Of a stretch of DNA of 64,000 nt, positions 52,153-61,272 are shown piece by piece. This stretch comes from Acidobacteria subdivision 2 bacterium RH1 MAG20. Its GTDB lineage: Bacteria > Acidobacteriota > Terriglobia > Terriglobales > Acidobacteriaceae. How positions within the stretch are numbered: the first letter of the stretch is position 1; each line of letters opens with the position of its first letter. The DNA lies in assembly GCA_002197545.1 (NCBI GenBank), contig NFUO01000262.1, forward strand, positions 62,001 through 126,000, in the 5' to 3' direction. Position numbers and translations under genes: made by a program. The notes beneath the pieces are model-generated. The model had not been told where the DNA came from and did not search any database. It saw nothing but the letters and a program-made list of their open reading frames with translations.

Positions 52153-52154
52153 TT

Positions 52155-53429
52155 TTAAGTCCTCACAGAAATGGCTTGAGTGGTGTCGAGGAGGGTGAGG
52201 AGGATGCGGCGGAGGGCGGTTTCGCGGCCCGTGGGATCGTACCACTCCTGGAGGGTGTGAATGCCTCCTCCCCTGCCTCCTGTGCCGATCGCTATTGCAG
52301 GAATGCCCAATGAAATGGGGATGTTTGCGTCGGTTGAGCCGAGGTGGGTTTCGGTGCGCAGGGCGAGGTGGCGGTCTACGGCGCGGAGCGTATGAAGGAT
52401 GAGAGAGTCTTCGGGCAGGATGGCGGCGGGGCGATTGCCTATGTTTTGAATCGTGATTCCGGGGGGACTCGATGCGAGTTTTTGCCTGGTGAAGCTGGGG
52501 ATGAGACGGTCGCAGATTTCGCGGATCGCAGCCTCGACGCTAAGGAGATGAGCGGGATCGGTGGAGCGGAGGTCGATGAGGGCGGCTGCGATCTCGGGGA
52601 TGGAATTGATGGAGGTGCCTCCGGAGATGCGGCCGACGTTGAGGGTGGTAAGGGGGGTGGCGGGGAGCTTGAGGTTGGCAATGTCATTGAGTATCCGGCT
52701 GAGGATGAGGATAGGGTTGGGCGCGCCGGCGTCGATCCAGGAGTGGCCGCCGGGGCCGGTAACGGTAATGCGGAGCCGAGTGCTGCCGAGGGCGCGGGTG
52801 ATGACGGTATTCGTGCCGCCGCCTTCGAGGGCGATGGCGGCGGCGATGCGGTTGCGGTAGGGCCCTTGCTCGAAGAGATGTCTCATGCCGCGGAGGTCGC
52901 CTTCGCCCTCTTCGCCTACATTGGCGGCGAAGAGGATGGGAATGGGCGGGGTGACGTTGGCATAACGGAGGGCGGCGGCGATGCCGAGCAGGGCGGTGAG
53001 GCCGGCGGCGTTGTCGCAGATTCCGGGGGCATAGATGCGGAGGCCGGATTCGGTGGGCTCGCAGGAGGTTCCAGCGGGGAAGACGGTGTCGAGATGGGCG
53101 GAGAGGAGGATGACGGGAGCAGGGCTCAGGGAATCGAGTGGAGGGCGTGCGTTGTGATGGGCGGAACGTCTGGGAGCTTCGGATAGCTCGGCCAGGGCGT
53201 TGCCTTCTTCGTCGAGGTGGATATTGGTGAGGCCGAATTGCTGGAAGCGGTCGAGGAACCAGGCGGCGCGGGCGGATTCCCCGAAGGGTGGAGCGGGGAT
53301 GCGGACCATTTCTAACTGCCACTGGCGGAGCTGTGGCTGGTGAAGATGGAGCCAGTGGAAAGCGCGATGGACCGCGGTGAGGGCGGCGAGACGGGTGATG
53401 CGCTGTTGCGCTAAGGCGGTGGCGGACAT
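52155..53429 (-). CDS. M20/M28-type zinc metallopeptidase
   Basis: A 424-residue co-catalytic zinc aminopeptidase/carboxypeptidase-like enzyme. The metal-binding order of the M20/PepT-like family is visible: SAHLDTVFP (His, Asp), ICDNAAGLTALLGI (bridging Asp), NVGEEGEGDLRGM (catalytic Glu pair) and a later EGGGTNTVITRALGSTRLRITVTGPGGHSW block marking the dimerisation/lid domain. No signal peptide, so cytoplasmic. A His near the C-terminus (GRGGGIHTLQEWYDP) completes the site. Peptide substrate unknown. Upstream on the same strand, beyond a REP-like element, is truA. Confidence 0.88.
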   Translation of the reverse strand: MSATALAQQRITRLAALTAVHRAFHWLHLHQPQLRQWQLEMVRIPAPPFGESARAAWFLDRFQQFGLTNIHLDEEGNALAELSEAPRRSAHHNARPPLDSLSPAPVILLSAHLDTVFPAGTSCEPTESGLRIYAPGICDNAAGLTALLGIAAALRYANVTPPIPILFAANVGEEGEGDLRGMRHLFEQGPYRNRIAAAIALEGGGTNTVITRALGSTRLRITVTGPGGHSWIDAGAPNPILILSRILNDIANLKLPATPLTTLNVGRISGGTSINSIPEIAAALIDLRSTDPAHLLSVEAAIREICDRLIPSFTRQKLASSPPGITIQNIGNRPAAILPEDSLILHTLRAVDRHLALRTETHLGSTDANIPISLGIPAIAIGTGGRGGGIHTLQEWYDPTGRETALRRILLTLLDTTQAISVRT

Positions 53430-53481
53430 CAGGAGTTGACCTCTACTTTTTTAGAGGTTTCGCCGATAAGGGCCACGGCTG

Positions 53482-53600
53482 GAGGGGTCGTGCTTCGCAC
53501 GATGCCCACCTTAGCGACGATAGAGCTGTCGCGAAGATGGGGCACCCTGCGTTGGTGGTGGAGAAACCCATGTCCCAGAATCGGGACACGGGGCATCCGG
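53482..53600. repeat. REP-like palindromic element between truA and the peptidase
   Basis: Contains GATGCCCACC and GATGGGGCACCC arms around TTAGCGACGATAGAGCTGTCGCGAAG, and a second hairpin CCCATGTCCC (53567-53576)/GGGACACGGG (53583-53592). The GGGGCACCC word is shared with the BIMEs at 16327 and 17504. Likely a degenerate RAYT-target palindrome. Confidence 0.55.
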
Positions 53601-53619
53601 TTTTGTGGGACTGTGAGCA

Positions 53620-54417
53620 TTAGTATTCGACCTCGACCAGGAAGAGGCCGGAGGCGGGAGCGGTGGGTCCGGCGGCGGAGCGGTTTCGGGCGCTGAGGAT
53701 GGTTGGGATGGAGTCGGCAGGGATGCGGCGTGAGCCTGCTTCGACGAAGGTTCCTATGAGATTGCGGACCATGTGGTGAAGGAAGCCGGAGCCGGTGACC
53801 CGGTAGATGAGGAGTCCTTCATGCTGGCGCCAAGCGGACTGGTGGATGGTGCGGGTGAAGCAGGGACTAGGGACTAGGGAATAGGGAATAGAAGACAACG
53901 GTCTTTCTGTCTGGGTGCGGGCGGATAGGTCAGGGTCTACGGCGGCGAAGGAGGTGAAGTCGTGGGTGCCGAGGATGTGGGTGGCGGCTTGCTGAAGGAT
54001 GGCGAGATCGAGGGGGAGTGGACAGGTCCAGACGAAGGGGGCGAGCATGGGGGAACAGATGGTGCCGGTGGGGTGGATGCGATATTCGTAGGTTTTGCGG
54101 GCGGCGCTGTGGCGGGCATGGAAGTCGGCGGCGGCGTGCTCGATGGAGAGAATGCGGATGCTGGGCGGAAGGGCCCGGTTGAGGGCTCGATGGAAGTTGG
54201 CCGGTGGGATGGGTGCGTTGAGGGAGAAGGATGCTACCTGGGCGAGGGCGTGGACTCCGGCATCGGTGCGGCCTGAGCCCTGGGGAAGGACAAGCTCTCC
54301 GGTGATGTGCTGGATGGCGTGGGCGAGTGTTCCCTGAACGGTGGGGGCGTTGGGCTGGATCTGCCAACCGTGAAAGGGAGTGCCGTCGTAGCTGAGGATT
54401 GCTTTCCAGAGAGGCAT
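53620..54417 (-). CDS. truA: tRNA pseudouridine synthase A
   Basis: Isomerises uridines 38-40 of tRNA anticodon stems. From ATG 54417 (MPLWKAILSYDGTPFHGWQ) it has 265 residues with the catalytic D52 in GSGRTDAGVHALAQVASF, then FHARHSAARKTYEYRI and GSGFLHHMVRNLIGTFVEAG. The frame extends 81 codons upstream of this ATG without matching the family. Between SARTQTERPL and CFTRTIHQSAW lies a short Ser/Pro-rich insert encoded by four 7-bp DNA repeats (53863-53890), in a loop that is normally shorter. Confidence 0.93.
   Translation of the reverse strand: MPLWKAILSYDGTPFHGWQIQPNAPTVQGTLAHAIQHITGELVLPQGSGRTDAGVHALAQVASFSLNAPIPPANFHRALNRALPPSIRILSIEHAAADFHARHSAARKTYEYRIHPTGTICSPMLAPFVWTCPLPLDLAILQQAATHILGTHDFTSFAAVDPDLSARTQTERPLSSIPYSLVPSPCFTRTIHQSAWRQHEGLLIYRVTGSGFLHHMVRNLIGTFVEAGSRRIPADSIPTILSARNRSAAGPTAPASGLFLVEVEY
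53863..53890. repeat. Four 7-bp tandem repeats inside truA
   Basis: GGGACTA twice (53863-53876) and GGGAATA twice (53877-53890), read on the plus strand. A unit of 7 is not a multiple of 3, so gain or loss of one unit would shift the truA frame; the present four-copy state is in frame. The motif is known to me as a recurrent short tandem repeat in related genomes. Confidence 0.8.
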
Positions 54418-54762
54418 GTCCGTTTTTTGGACGGTATCACGTATGGAGTTTGGAAAATAGGCGGTTGGTATACTTGGCGAGTTGAAAACATGGAAAGATT
54501 TGATCGAGATGTTGGAACGAAGCGGCGGATGGGTGCGTATTACGTCGAAGTCTCGTTTGCCAGATTCTGATAGATAAAGGTTAAGGGCTTTCTTTAAGAA
54601 TCGCGTGCCGTGTGTCACGCGTCTTAAATGGATTGGAAAAGATGACCTAAATGTGGCCATGCAGATTTTGTGCTGGTTGCTAAGAGTTTGAACGACTCCG
54701 GAGGAGCTGCCTGTGCGACAGGGCGAGCGACGGGGAAGAAATAAGAGAGTTGGAGAGCCATC
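54418..54762. other. Divergent region between truA and the TolC-family gene
   Basis: About 345 bases without a gene. It holds an inverted repeat CGCGTG (54602-54607)/CACGCG (54616-54621), with adjacent AAGA and TCTT extending it imperfectly, and an A/T-rich stretch before the TolC-family start. The 54307-54570 open frame is a shadow of the truA N-terminus. Confidence 0.4.
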
Positions 54763-56883
54763 GTGAGACTAAGGGACATGCAGGCGGCAGCGAGCATTGG
54801 ACTGTTGCTGATGAGTGTGAATATGCAACCGGCACTGGCGCAACAGACAAATCCGACCGCCCCGGCGCTTCCGCAGACGGTGGTGAATGATACGACGGGG
54901 CAGGCCGGCTTGCCGCAGGCGCCGCCGTCGAAGCTGACCGAGCCGCTTTATCTGCGCGACACGGAGCATGATTATACGAATGCGAAGAGCCATTTATGGA
55001 GCCCGATTGCGCCCTATACGGCGACTGATGTGCCGCTGGCGCGGTTAGGGAATACGCCTTATCTGGATTCGCTGCTGAGGGATGGGAAGATTTATCTGAG
55101 CCTTTCGGATGCGGTGACGCTGGCGCTCGAGAACAACTACGATATTGCGATTGCGCGGATCAACCTGGATATTGCAGATACGGACATTCTGCGGGCCAAG
55201 GCGGGTTCGTCGCTGCGTGGCGCTCCGGCGGGACTGGTGACGAACACGCTGGGAGGAACGAGCACGACGGTGACGCAAGGCGGCGGACCGGCAGGTCCGG
55301 GTGGGACATCGGGAGGGGCTGGCGGGGCTGGCGCGGGTGCATCCGGCCTGGTGCTGAGCACGAATGGCGGCGGACCACTGCCGGAGCAGCTCGATCCGGT
55401 GCTGACCGGGAACCTGGAGTATGAGAACCTGAAACAGCTACAGAGCAATACATTGTTCAGCGGCGGACTTCCTCAGTTGACGACAAATACGGGAACGTAC
55501 AATTTTGGATATCAGCAGGGCTTTGTGACGGGTTCCTTGTTGAACGTGACGTTCAATAACTCGCGGGTGACTACGGACAATCCATTTTCGAGTTATAGCC
55601 CGCTACTGAACTCGAACTTCCGGGCGCAGGTGACACAACATCTGTTGCAGGGGTTTGGCTGGGGAACGAACCGGCGCTTTATCGTGCAGGCAAAGAATGA
55701 TCGCAGGATTACGGACTCGGCGTTTCGGCAGCAGGTGATTTATACGGTGAACCAGGTAGAGAACATCTACTGGGGACTGGTGAGCGCGTATGAGGACGAG
55801 CAGGCGAAGGAACGGGCACTGGCGCAAAGCACGCAACTGACGTCGGACAACCGGAGGCAGTTGGAGATTGGAACGCTGGCTCCGCTGGATGTGGTGAACT
55901 CCGACTCCGCTGTGGCGAGCGACAAGCAGGCGGTGGTCGCTTCAAAGTCGAACCTGGAGTATCAGCAGTTGATTATGAAGCAGGCAATTGCGCGGAATCT
56001 GAACGATCCGCAGCTTTCGAATGCGCCAGTGATTCCGACGGACCGTGTGAGCCTGGACCGTTTGCCTGAAGAGGATACGTCGGTCGAAGACCTGGTGAAA
56101 GAGGCTTACGCCAACAATCCGCAGATCGAGCAGGCGGTGTTGAACATGAAGAACAACGAGATCACCATCAAGGCAGAGAAGAACGGCCTGTTGCCGACGG
56201 TGGATGCGTATGCATTCTATGGCGGGAGCGGGCTGGGCGGTGCGCAGGGGCCGAATTATGCCTGCAACCCGTTCACTCCGCAACAAGCGCCGTGCCCTCC
56301 TGGCACTATTCCATCGATCAGCTACAGAAATACGTTTGGCAGCATGTTTGACAGCTCGAGTCCGGACAAAGGTGTTGGCGTAAATATCACCATTCCTCTA
56401 CGGAACCGGACGGCGCAGGCAGACCAGGCCCGGTCGCAGATGGAGTACCGGCAGTCGCAGATGCGGTTGCAGCAGCTTTACACCCAGATTCGAGTTAGTG
56501 TCATCAATGGTCAGTATGCGTTGACCAATGACCGGGCTCAGGTGCAGGCGGCACAGGCCGGACGCGACTATGCGCTGCAGAGCCTGGATGCGGAGCAGAA
56601 GAAGTATAAGCTGGGCGCTTCGACATCAGCCAATGTCCTGCAGCAGGAGAGGAACCTTGCGATTGCAGAAAATACGCTGATCTCCGATACGGCGGCCTAT
56701 GCGAAGGACAGAGCGGCTCTGTCGCAACTGTTGTCGAATACGCTGGATAAATATGGGATCAGCCTTGCGGATACGGCAAAAGGCGATGTGGCGCAGGCTC
56801 CGGTGATTCCGGGACTGACGGCACCGAAGCCTCCGGCCAAGGCGCAACCGATTGTGGTGAATCCTACTCCTCCTTCGCAGTAA
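54763..56883 (+). CDS. TolC-family outer-membrane efflux protein
   Basis: A large 706-residue outer-membrane channel-tunnel protein. The signal peptide (AASIGLLLMSVNMQPALAQ) is followed by a Pro/Thr-rich leader, then repeated helical/strand modules (SLSDAVTLALENNYDIAIARINLDIADTDILRAKAGSSL and LVKEAYANNPQIEQAVLNMKNNEITIKAEKNGLLPTVDAYAFYGGSG), the LALENN/AYANNP motif pair that marks TolC/OEP proteins. A Gly-rich insert (GGPAGPGGTSGGAGGAGAG) lies in the first half. The start may be GTG 54763 or ATG 54778. No pump genes adjoin it; it may serve the adaptors seen elsewhere in the window, which is inference. Confidence 0.87.
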   Translation: MRLRDMQAAASIGLLLMSVNMQPALAQQTNPTAPALPQTVVNDTTGQAGLPQAPPSKLTEPLYLRDTEHDYTNAKSHLWSPIAPYTATDVPLARLGNTPYLDSLLRDGKIYLSLSDAVTLALENNYDIAIARINLDIADTDILRAKAGSSLRGAPAGLVTNTLGGTSTTVTQGGGPAGPGGTSGGAGGAGAGASGLVLSTNGGGPLPEQLDPVLTGNLEYENLKQLQSNTLFSGGLPQLTTNTGTYNFGYQQGFVTGSLLNVTFNNSRVTTDNPFSSYSPLLNSNFRAQVTQHLLQGFGWGTNRRFIVQAKNDRRITDSAFRQQVIYTVNQVENIYWGLVSAYEDEQAKERALAQSTQLTSDNRRQLEIGTLAPLDVVNSDSAVASDKQAVVASKSNLEYQQLIMKQAIARNLNDPQLSNAPVIPTDRVSLDRLPEEDTSVEDLVKEAYANNPQIEQAVLNMKNNEITIKAEKNGLLPTVDAYAFYGGSGLGGAQGPNYACNPFTPQQAPCPPGTIPSISYRNTFGSMFDSSSPDKGVGVNITIPLRNRTAQADQARSQMEYRQSQMRLQQLYTQIRVSVINGQYALTNDRAQVQAAQAGRDYALQSLDAEQKKYKLGASTSANVLQQERNLAIAENTLISDTAAYAKDRAALSQLLSNTLDKYGISLADTAKGDVAQAPVIPGLTAPKPPAKAQPIVVNPTPPSQ

Positions 56884-56903
56884 GAGGGTTGAGTTTGAAA
56901 GGG

Positions 56904-56930
56904 GTCCGGGCTTTGGCTCGGGCTTTTTTT
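56904..56930 (+). terminator. Terminator after the TolC-family gene
   Basis: GTCCGGGC (56904-56911), loop TTTG, GCTCGGGC (56916-56923) with two G-T pairs, followed by eight T. A good intrinsic terminator 20 bases after the TAA. Confidence 0.82.
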
Positions 56931-57100
56931 TGCTTTTCAAAGAAGATACGGAGAGGCGATACATTCCTGCTTGTTGGTAATGGCCCTTTGCCACTCGGAA
57001 GCGAGTGTGCCTGCAAAAAAAAATAAAAGGGACAGTTCTATTGGTGGCTGTGCCGGTGTAAGCTTTTGGCTACCCGGCCCAGCTTCAAAAGAGGTGAAAG

Positions 57101-58261
57101 ATGAAAAAGTCTGGTCTTGTCCTCGGGTCCATTGTGTTTGTCACTCTGATCTTTTATTTGCTTGCATATTATTTTTTGCCACCGCCTCCGCCATCGGCTG
57201 CCCTGGTGGCCCTTTTTGCAGCGATTGCGATCGTTCTGGTGTGGGCTTTGCAGTGGGCATTTCGAAAGATGGGTTCAAAAAAATCCAGCCGTTTGCTGTT
57301 GTTGTGGGTTGCGGGTCAGTTGGTGTTGCTCTGCTGCCATCCGGCTCATGCAGCGGTCCAGCGAATGAGCGTGGCCTGCAAATTTGCCACCGGTCCGCGC
57401 GCAGGCACAACCCAGTATTTTGTGACTTCATCGGAAGTCGCCGTGGGAGACCCATGCCAGGATGGAGCTGGCAGTGAGGGATATATCAGCGCTGCCCGCG
57501 CTATTGGGAATTCCTCCAGTCCTAGCGACGAGGCCCCTAGCTCTGTGGCTCCGAATGATTCCGCACCTGCCGCAGCCGCACCAGCACCCTCTGAAGCTGC
57601 ACCACCACCTCCATCACCGGCTCCTCCTTCTGTCGTGGCGGATTTGGGGCCTCCGATGCCCCGCGTTACTGGAACGGCGGTCCTGTTGCGACGTCAGCAG
57701 GAGGAGCAGGGATACGGACTTTATAGTTACGCGTTGTTGACCCACCGTCCCCAAGAGAGCGAGCTGCCCAAGTATCGAGCTTTTTTAATGGCATTGGTCG
57801 GACTGCCTACTGCGAAGGAGGTCGGCGGATATGTGCGGAGGACTCGGATCAACATCACCTATTTCCCGTTGACTTCGTCTCCTGACGATTGGGACGCTCT
57901 CACCGTTCATGGGAGGGTGGAGTATGTGCTCGTCCATTATGATTACGCTCGCGGAGCGGTGATGTTGGCGAGCCTTCCGGAGCGGATAGGAGCTGGACCC
58001 GTAATTGTGTCTGTCCTTAAACCTTTGAGCGCTGATCAACATCCTCATCCGGTATTGGTGCAGGACTTAAGTAAAGCCCAACCAGTTTTGATGTCGGACT
58101 ATGTGGCAGAGTTCGTAGATCAGGCGGCACAAGACCACTTTTGGGAAGAAAAGACATTGCAGGTGTTCTCGTTACATCTGAGAAATTTTTTGGAGACTGC
58201 AGCAGTTGGATTGGGCATGAGCAAAGTTGCTGTCAACGGATGGGTTCATGAGGATAAATAG
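57101..58261 (+). CDS. Unrecognised membrane protein with proline-rich linker
   Basis: A 386-residue protein of unknown family. The first 90 residues contain three hydrophobic segments (LVLGSIVFVTLIFYLLAYYF, AALVALFAAIAIVLVWAL and LLLLWVAGQLVLLCCHPAHA), the last resembling a signal-peptide end; an Ala/Pro/Ser-rich disordered stretch (about 140-185) leads to a roughly 200-residue domain with several tryptophans and conserved-looking Asp/His (DDWDALTVHGRVEYVLVHYDYARG, DQAAQDHFWEEKTLQVFSLHLRNF). A large part of the second half could be catalytic or ligand-binding but no known motif is present. ATG 57101 has an AGAGG ribosome-binding site. Stands alone. Confidence 0.6.
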   Translation: MKKSGLVLGSIVFVTLIFYLLAYYFLPPPPPSAALVALFAAIAIVLVWALQWAFRKMGSKKSSRLLLLWVAGQLVLLCCHPAHAAVQRMSVACKFATGPRAGTTQYFVTSSEVAVGDPCQDGAGSEGYISAARAIGNSSSPSDEAPSSVAPNDSAPAAAAPAPSEAAPPPPSPAPPSVVADLGPPMPRVTGTAVLLRRQQEEQGYGLYSYALLTHRPQESELPKYRAFLMALVGLPTAKEVGGYVRRTRINITYFPLTSSPDDWDALTVHGRVEYVLVHYDYARGAVMLASLPERIGAGPVIVSVLKPLSADQHPHPVLVQDLSKAQPVLMSDYVAEFVDQAAQDHFWEEKTLQVFSLHLRNFLETAAVGLGMSKVAVNGWVHEDK

Positions 58262-58360
58262 ATTCTGAGGAAGGATTCCGCTACGTGGCTACGTCGGTTC
58301 CTAATTCTCTGAGATGCGAGCTTTGGCTTGATTTCTCCTGGGTGCTCTAAACTTAAGGCT

Positions 58361-60475
58361 ATGAGTGAAAAGAAGAATTCTTTGGAGCAAGCGGCTTCAG
58401 CTTATCTGCGGTCGGCGATGCATCAACCGGTAGATTGGCAAGAGTGGGGTCCGGCGGCGTTTGCACTGGCGCAGGCTGAGGACAAGCCGATCCTGCTGGA
58501 TATTGGCGCAGTGTGGTGCCACTGGTGTCATGTGATGGACCGCGAGTCTTATGAAAATGCGGAGACGGCGAAGGTCATCAATGAACATTTCGTCGCGGTG
58601 AAGGTAGATCGCGACGAGCGGCCTGATGTGGACACGCGGTATCAGGCGGCGGTGTCATCGATCAGCGGACAGGGTGGATGGCCGTTGACGGCGTTTCTTA
58701 CCCCTGAGGGCAAGCCTTATTTTGGAGGGACTTATTTCCCGCCGCAGGACCAGCATGGCCGTCCGGGATTCCAGCGGGTTCTGCTGACGATGGCGGAAGC
58801 TTTTGAGAAGCAGCGGGAGCAGGTGAATGAGTCGGCGGCGAGTGTGATTGCGGCGATTGAGCATAACGAGTCATTCATGGGCAAGGCAGCCGATCCGGGG
58901 CCGGAGCTGGTGGCGAAGCTGGTGGAGTCGGCGGTGAAGCAGTTCGATGCGCGGTCGGGTGGGTTTGGGTCGCAGCCTAAATTTCCACACTCGGGCGCGA
59001 TTGATTTGTTGCTGGATGTAACTTCGCGCGGTGCGGGTAATGAGGCGGCGAAGACGGCGGCGATGGTCACGTTGCAGAAGATGGCGCAAGGGGGAATCTA
59101 TGACCATCTGGCGGGCGGGTTTCATCGCTACTCGGTCGATGAGCAGTGGGTAGTGCCACATTTCGAGAAGATGGCCTATGACAATAGCGAGTTGCTGAAG
59201 AACTATGTCCACGCGTACCAGAGCTACGTGCAGCCGGAGTCTGCGCGGGTGGCGCGGGAGGTGATCCGGTGGATCGATGAGTGGCTGAGCGATCGGGAGC
59301 GGGGCGGCTTTTATGCTTCGCAGGATGCCGACTTTTCGCTGGATGACGATGGGGACTATTTCACATGGACGAGGGATGAAGCGGCTGCGGTGTTGGCTGC
59401 CGAGGAGATGGCGATTGCCGGCGCTTACTACGACATCGGCGAGATTGGGGACATGCATCACAATCCGCTGAAAAATGTGCTGCACGTTCGAGTGGCGCTG
59501 GAGGATGTGGCGCGGTCGAATAGCGTGACGGTTGAGGTGGCGCGGGAACGGTTGGCTTCGGCGAAGGGAAAGCTGTATGCGGCCCGGTTGAAGCGGTCAA
59601 CTCCTTATGTAGATAAGACGGTGTATGTGGCGTGGAACGGGATGCTGATCTCGGCTTATTTAGAGGCCGGGCGCGTTCTGGATCTGCCGGAGGTGAAGGC
59701 GTTTGCGCTGAAGTCTCTGGACAGGGTGTTGCGTGAGGCGTGGGATGCCACTACGGGAATGGCGCATGTGGTGGCTTACGGCGAGACCGGTGGGAGCGGT
59801 GCTCGGGTGGCTGGGGTGTTGGATGACTATGTGTTTGTGGGCCATGCCGCTCTCGATGCCTGGGAGGCGACCGGCGAGATGCGGTACTACGCTGCTGCGG
59901 AGCAGATCGCGGCGAGTGCGGTTGCGCGGTTCTATGACAAGACTGGCCTGGCGTTTTTTGATACTGAGGCTCCGGCGGAGGGAGAGGTGCGACTGGGCGC
60001 CTTGGTGACGCGCCGCAAGCCGTTGCAGGATTCACCTACTCCAGCTGCGAATCCGGTGGCTGCGGCTCTGCTGCTGCGGCTGGCGGCGTTGAATGATCGT
60101 GAGGAGTATGCGGTGATGGCGCTGGAGGCTCTGGAGACCTTTGCCGGAGTGGTGGAGCACTTTGGACTTTATGCCGCGAGCTATGGCTTAGCGTTGCAGC
60201 GACTATTGCTAGGGACGGTGCAGGTTTGCGTAATTGGCGATGATGATGAGGCACGGCGGCTGGAGGCTGTGGCACTGGCCCGATATGCGGTGAACAAGAG
60301 CGTGGTTCGGCTGCGAAAGGAGCAGTTGAGTGCGCTGCCTCCGGCGTTGGCGGAGACTCTGCCTCACCTGCCGGGGATCGACGGGAGTGTTGCGGTGATT
60401 TGCACGGGCAGGGGCTGCCTGCCGCCGGTGCGGACGGTGGATGAGTTGATTGCGGCGATGAATCAGGCGTTGTAG
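58361..60475 (+). CDS. Thioredoxin-domain protein (YyaL/DUF255 family)
   Basis: A 704-residue protein of the YyaL/spermatogenesis-associated protein 20 family. The N-terminal thioredoxin-like domain carries WCHWCHVMDRESYENAE (W52, C53, C56), the family's CxxC-type site, followed by FVAVKVDRDERPDVDTRYQAAVSSISGQGGWPLTAFLTPEGKPYFGGTYFPP. The C-terminal part is an (alpha/alpha) glucosidase-like toroid with repeated GGFYASQDADF and DDYVFVGHAALDAWEATGE-type helices. The usual N-terminal SPYLLQHAxNPVDW motif is changed here to SAYLRSAMHQPVDW. Cytoplasmic; biological role not established in the family. Confidence 0.88.
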   Translation: MSEKKNSLEQAASAYLRSAMHQPVDWQEWGPAAFALAQAEDKPILLDIGAVWCHWCHVMDRESYENAETAKVINEHFVAVKVDRDERPDVDTRYQAAVSSISGQGGWPLTAFLTPEGKPYFGGTYFPPQDQHGRPGFQRVLLTMAEAFEKQREQVNESAASVIAAIEHNESFMGKAADPGPELVAKLVESAVKQFDARSGGFGSQPKFPHSGAIDLLLDVTSRGAGNEAAKTAAMVTLQKMAQGGIYDHLAGGFHRYSVDEQWVVPHFEKMAYDNSELLKNYVHAYQSYVQPESARVAREVIRWIDEWLSDRERGGFYASQDADFSLDDDGDYFTWTRDEAAAVLAAEEMAIAGAYYDIGEIGDMHHNPLKNVLHVRVALEDVARSNSVTVEVARERLASAKGKLYAARLKRSTPYVDKTVYVAWNGMLISAYLEAGRVLDLPEVKAFALKSLDRVLREAWDATTGMAHVVAYGETGGSGARVAGVLDDYVFVGHAALDAWEATGEMRYYAAAEQIAASAVARFYDKTGLAFFDTEAPAEGEVRLGALVTRRKPLQDSPTPAANPVAAALLLRLAALNDREEYAVMALEALETFAGVVEHFGLYAASYGLALQRLLLGTVQVCVIGDDDEARRLEAVALARYAVNKSVVRLRKEQLSALPPALAETLPHLPGIDGSVAVICTGRGCLPPVRTVDELIAAMNQAL

Positions 60476-60518
60476 GTGTGCGGTCGTTTATGCTGGGGAG
60501 CTATGAAGGGAGAGTGAT

Positions 60519-60779
60519 ATGCGGTGTACTCATCTAAATCAGATTCAGAAGGTCAAGCCGTCATCGCGAGGCTGTGAGGATTGTTTGAAGATTGGGGGAA
60601 CGTGGGTGCATCTGCGGATGTGCATGATCTGCGGGCATGTGGGGTGCTGCGATTCCTCCCCCCATCGCCATGCTACGGCGCATTTTCACGCGACGAAGCA
60701 CCCGATCATGCGCTCTGTGGAGCCGGGAGAGGACTGGGGTTGGTGCTATGTCGATGAGATCGAGGTCGATGCCGACTGA
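60519..60779 (+). CDS. UBP-type zinc finger protein
   Basis: An 86-residue single-domain protein. Its Cys/His array (C3, H5, C19, C22, C35, C38, C43, H51/H55/H57, H61) in CTHLNQIQ...CEDCLK...CMICGHVGCC...HRHATAHFHATKHPI follows the ZnF-UBP pattern, which in eukaryotes binds ubiquitin tails but in bacteria occurs as short solo proteins of unknown role. Ends in an acidic WGWCYVDEIEVDAD tail. Lies 43 bases after the DUF255 gene. Confidence 0.85.
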   Translation: MRCTHLNQIQKVKPSSRGCEDCLKIGGTWVHLRMCMICGHVGCCDSSPHRHATAHFHATKHPIMRSVEPGEDWGWCYVDEIEVDAD

Positions 60780-60860
60780 GCCGCTCCGAGTGTTGCTGAT
60801 TCGGCAGAGGAGCTGAGTTTGCTATGCTGGGCTCACCCTTTGAAAGAGAGTGAGTATCCA

Positions 60861-61082
60861 ATGTCAGAAGAAGTTGTGAAGATTACTGTTCGCCCTAACG
60901 GTCCGTTGCGGGTGGAAGGTCCTATTGTGTTGACGGATGCCGATGGCAAGGAGTGGGACTTGACGGGCAAACCTGCGGTTTCCCTTTGCCGATGTGGAGC
61001 GAGCGAGAAGCGTCCGTTCTGCGATGGATCGCATAACAGGATTGGCTTCCAGTGCTCGGCCAGTCCGGCACTTCTTACCTAA
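60861..61082 (+). CDS. CDGSH iron-sulfur domain protein
   Basis: A 73-residue protein binding a [2Fe-2S] cluster through three Cys and one His: C43-x-C45 ... C54-D-G-S-H58 in SLCRCGASEKRPFCDGSHNRIGF. This is the mitoNEET/CISD-type single CDGSH fold, used in electron transfer or redox sensing. ATG 60861 follows GAGAGTGAG; the frame upstream to 60819 is leader. The DNA stretch of about 190 bases after it, before the hydrolase gene, shows no gene. Confidence 0.9.
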   Translation: MSEEVVKITVRPNGPLRVEGPIVLTDADGKEWDLTGKPAVSLCRCGASEKRPFCDGSHNRIGFQCSASPALLT

Positions 61083-61272
61083 ATACCGGCAACGCAAAAG
61101 GAATCGGCCACGGATTGCAGGGATAAAAACGGGTTTAAAACATATTGTTCCTGAGAACAGATTGCTCTGTATGGTTGAGTTTTCATTGTTTTGATCCGTG
61201 CTTATCCGCGTAATCCGTGGTCGATTTGTATTTCGGATTTCGAAGGGCTATTTCACTTTGAGGTAAGTCACT

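Larger units (their letters stand above)
51428..52154. other. Gene-free region with repeats
   Basis: About 0.8 kb lies between the DegP start and the end of the peptidase gene, without a supportable gene. It contains the C-run/AAAGTCTT element (51700-51845) and a repeat-like stretch at 52082-52152; the first part holds several near-repeats of TTCGCGATG/GATTGCAGG-type words. The open frame at 51677-51880 falls inside the repeat and has no family features. Confidence 0.5.

Noticed and set aside
53429..53620. 63-codon minus-strand frame between truA and the peptidase
   Set aside because: Its sequence is the REP-like repeat; ends abut the neighbouring genes by chance.
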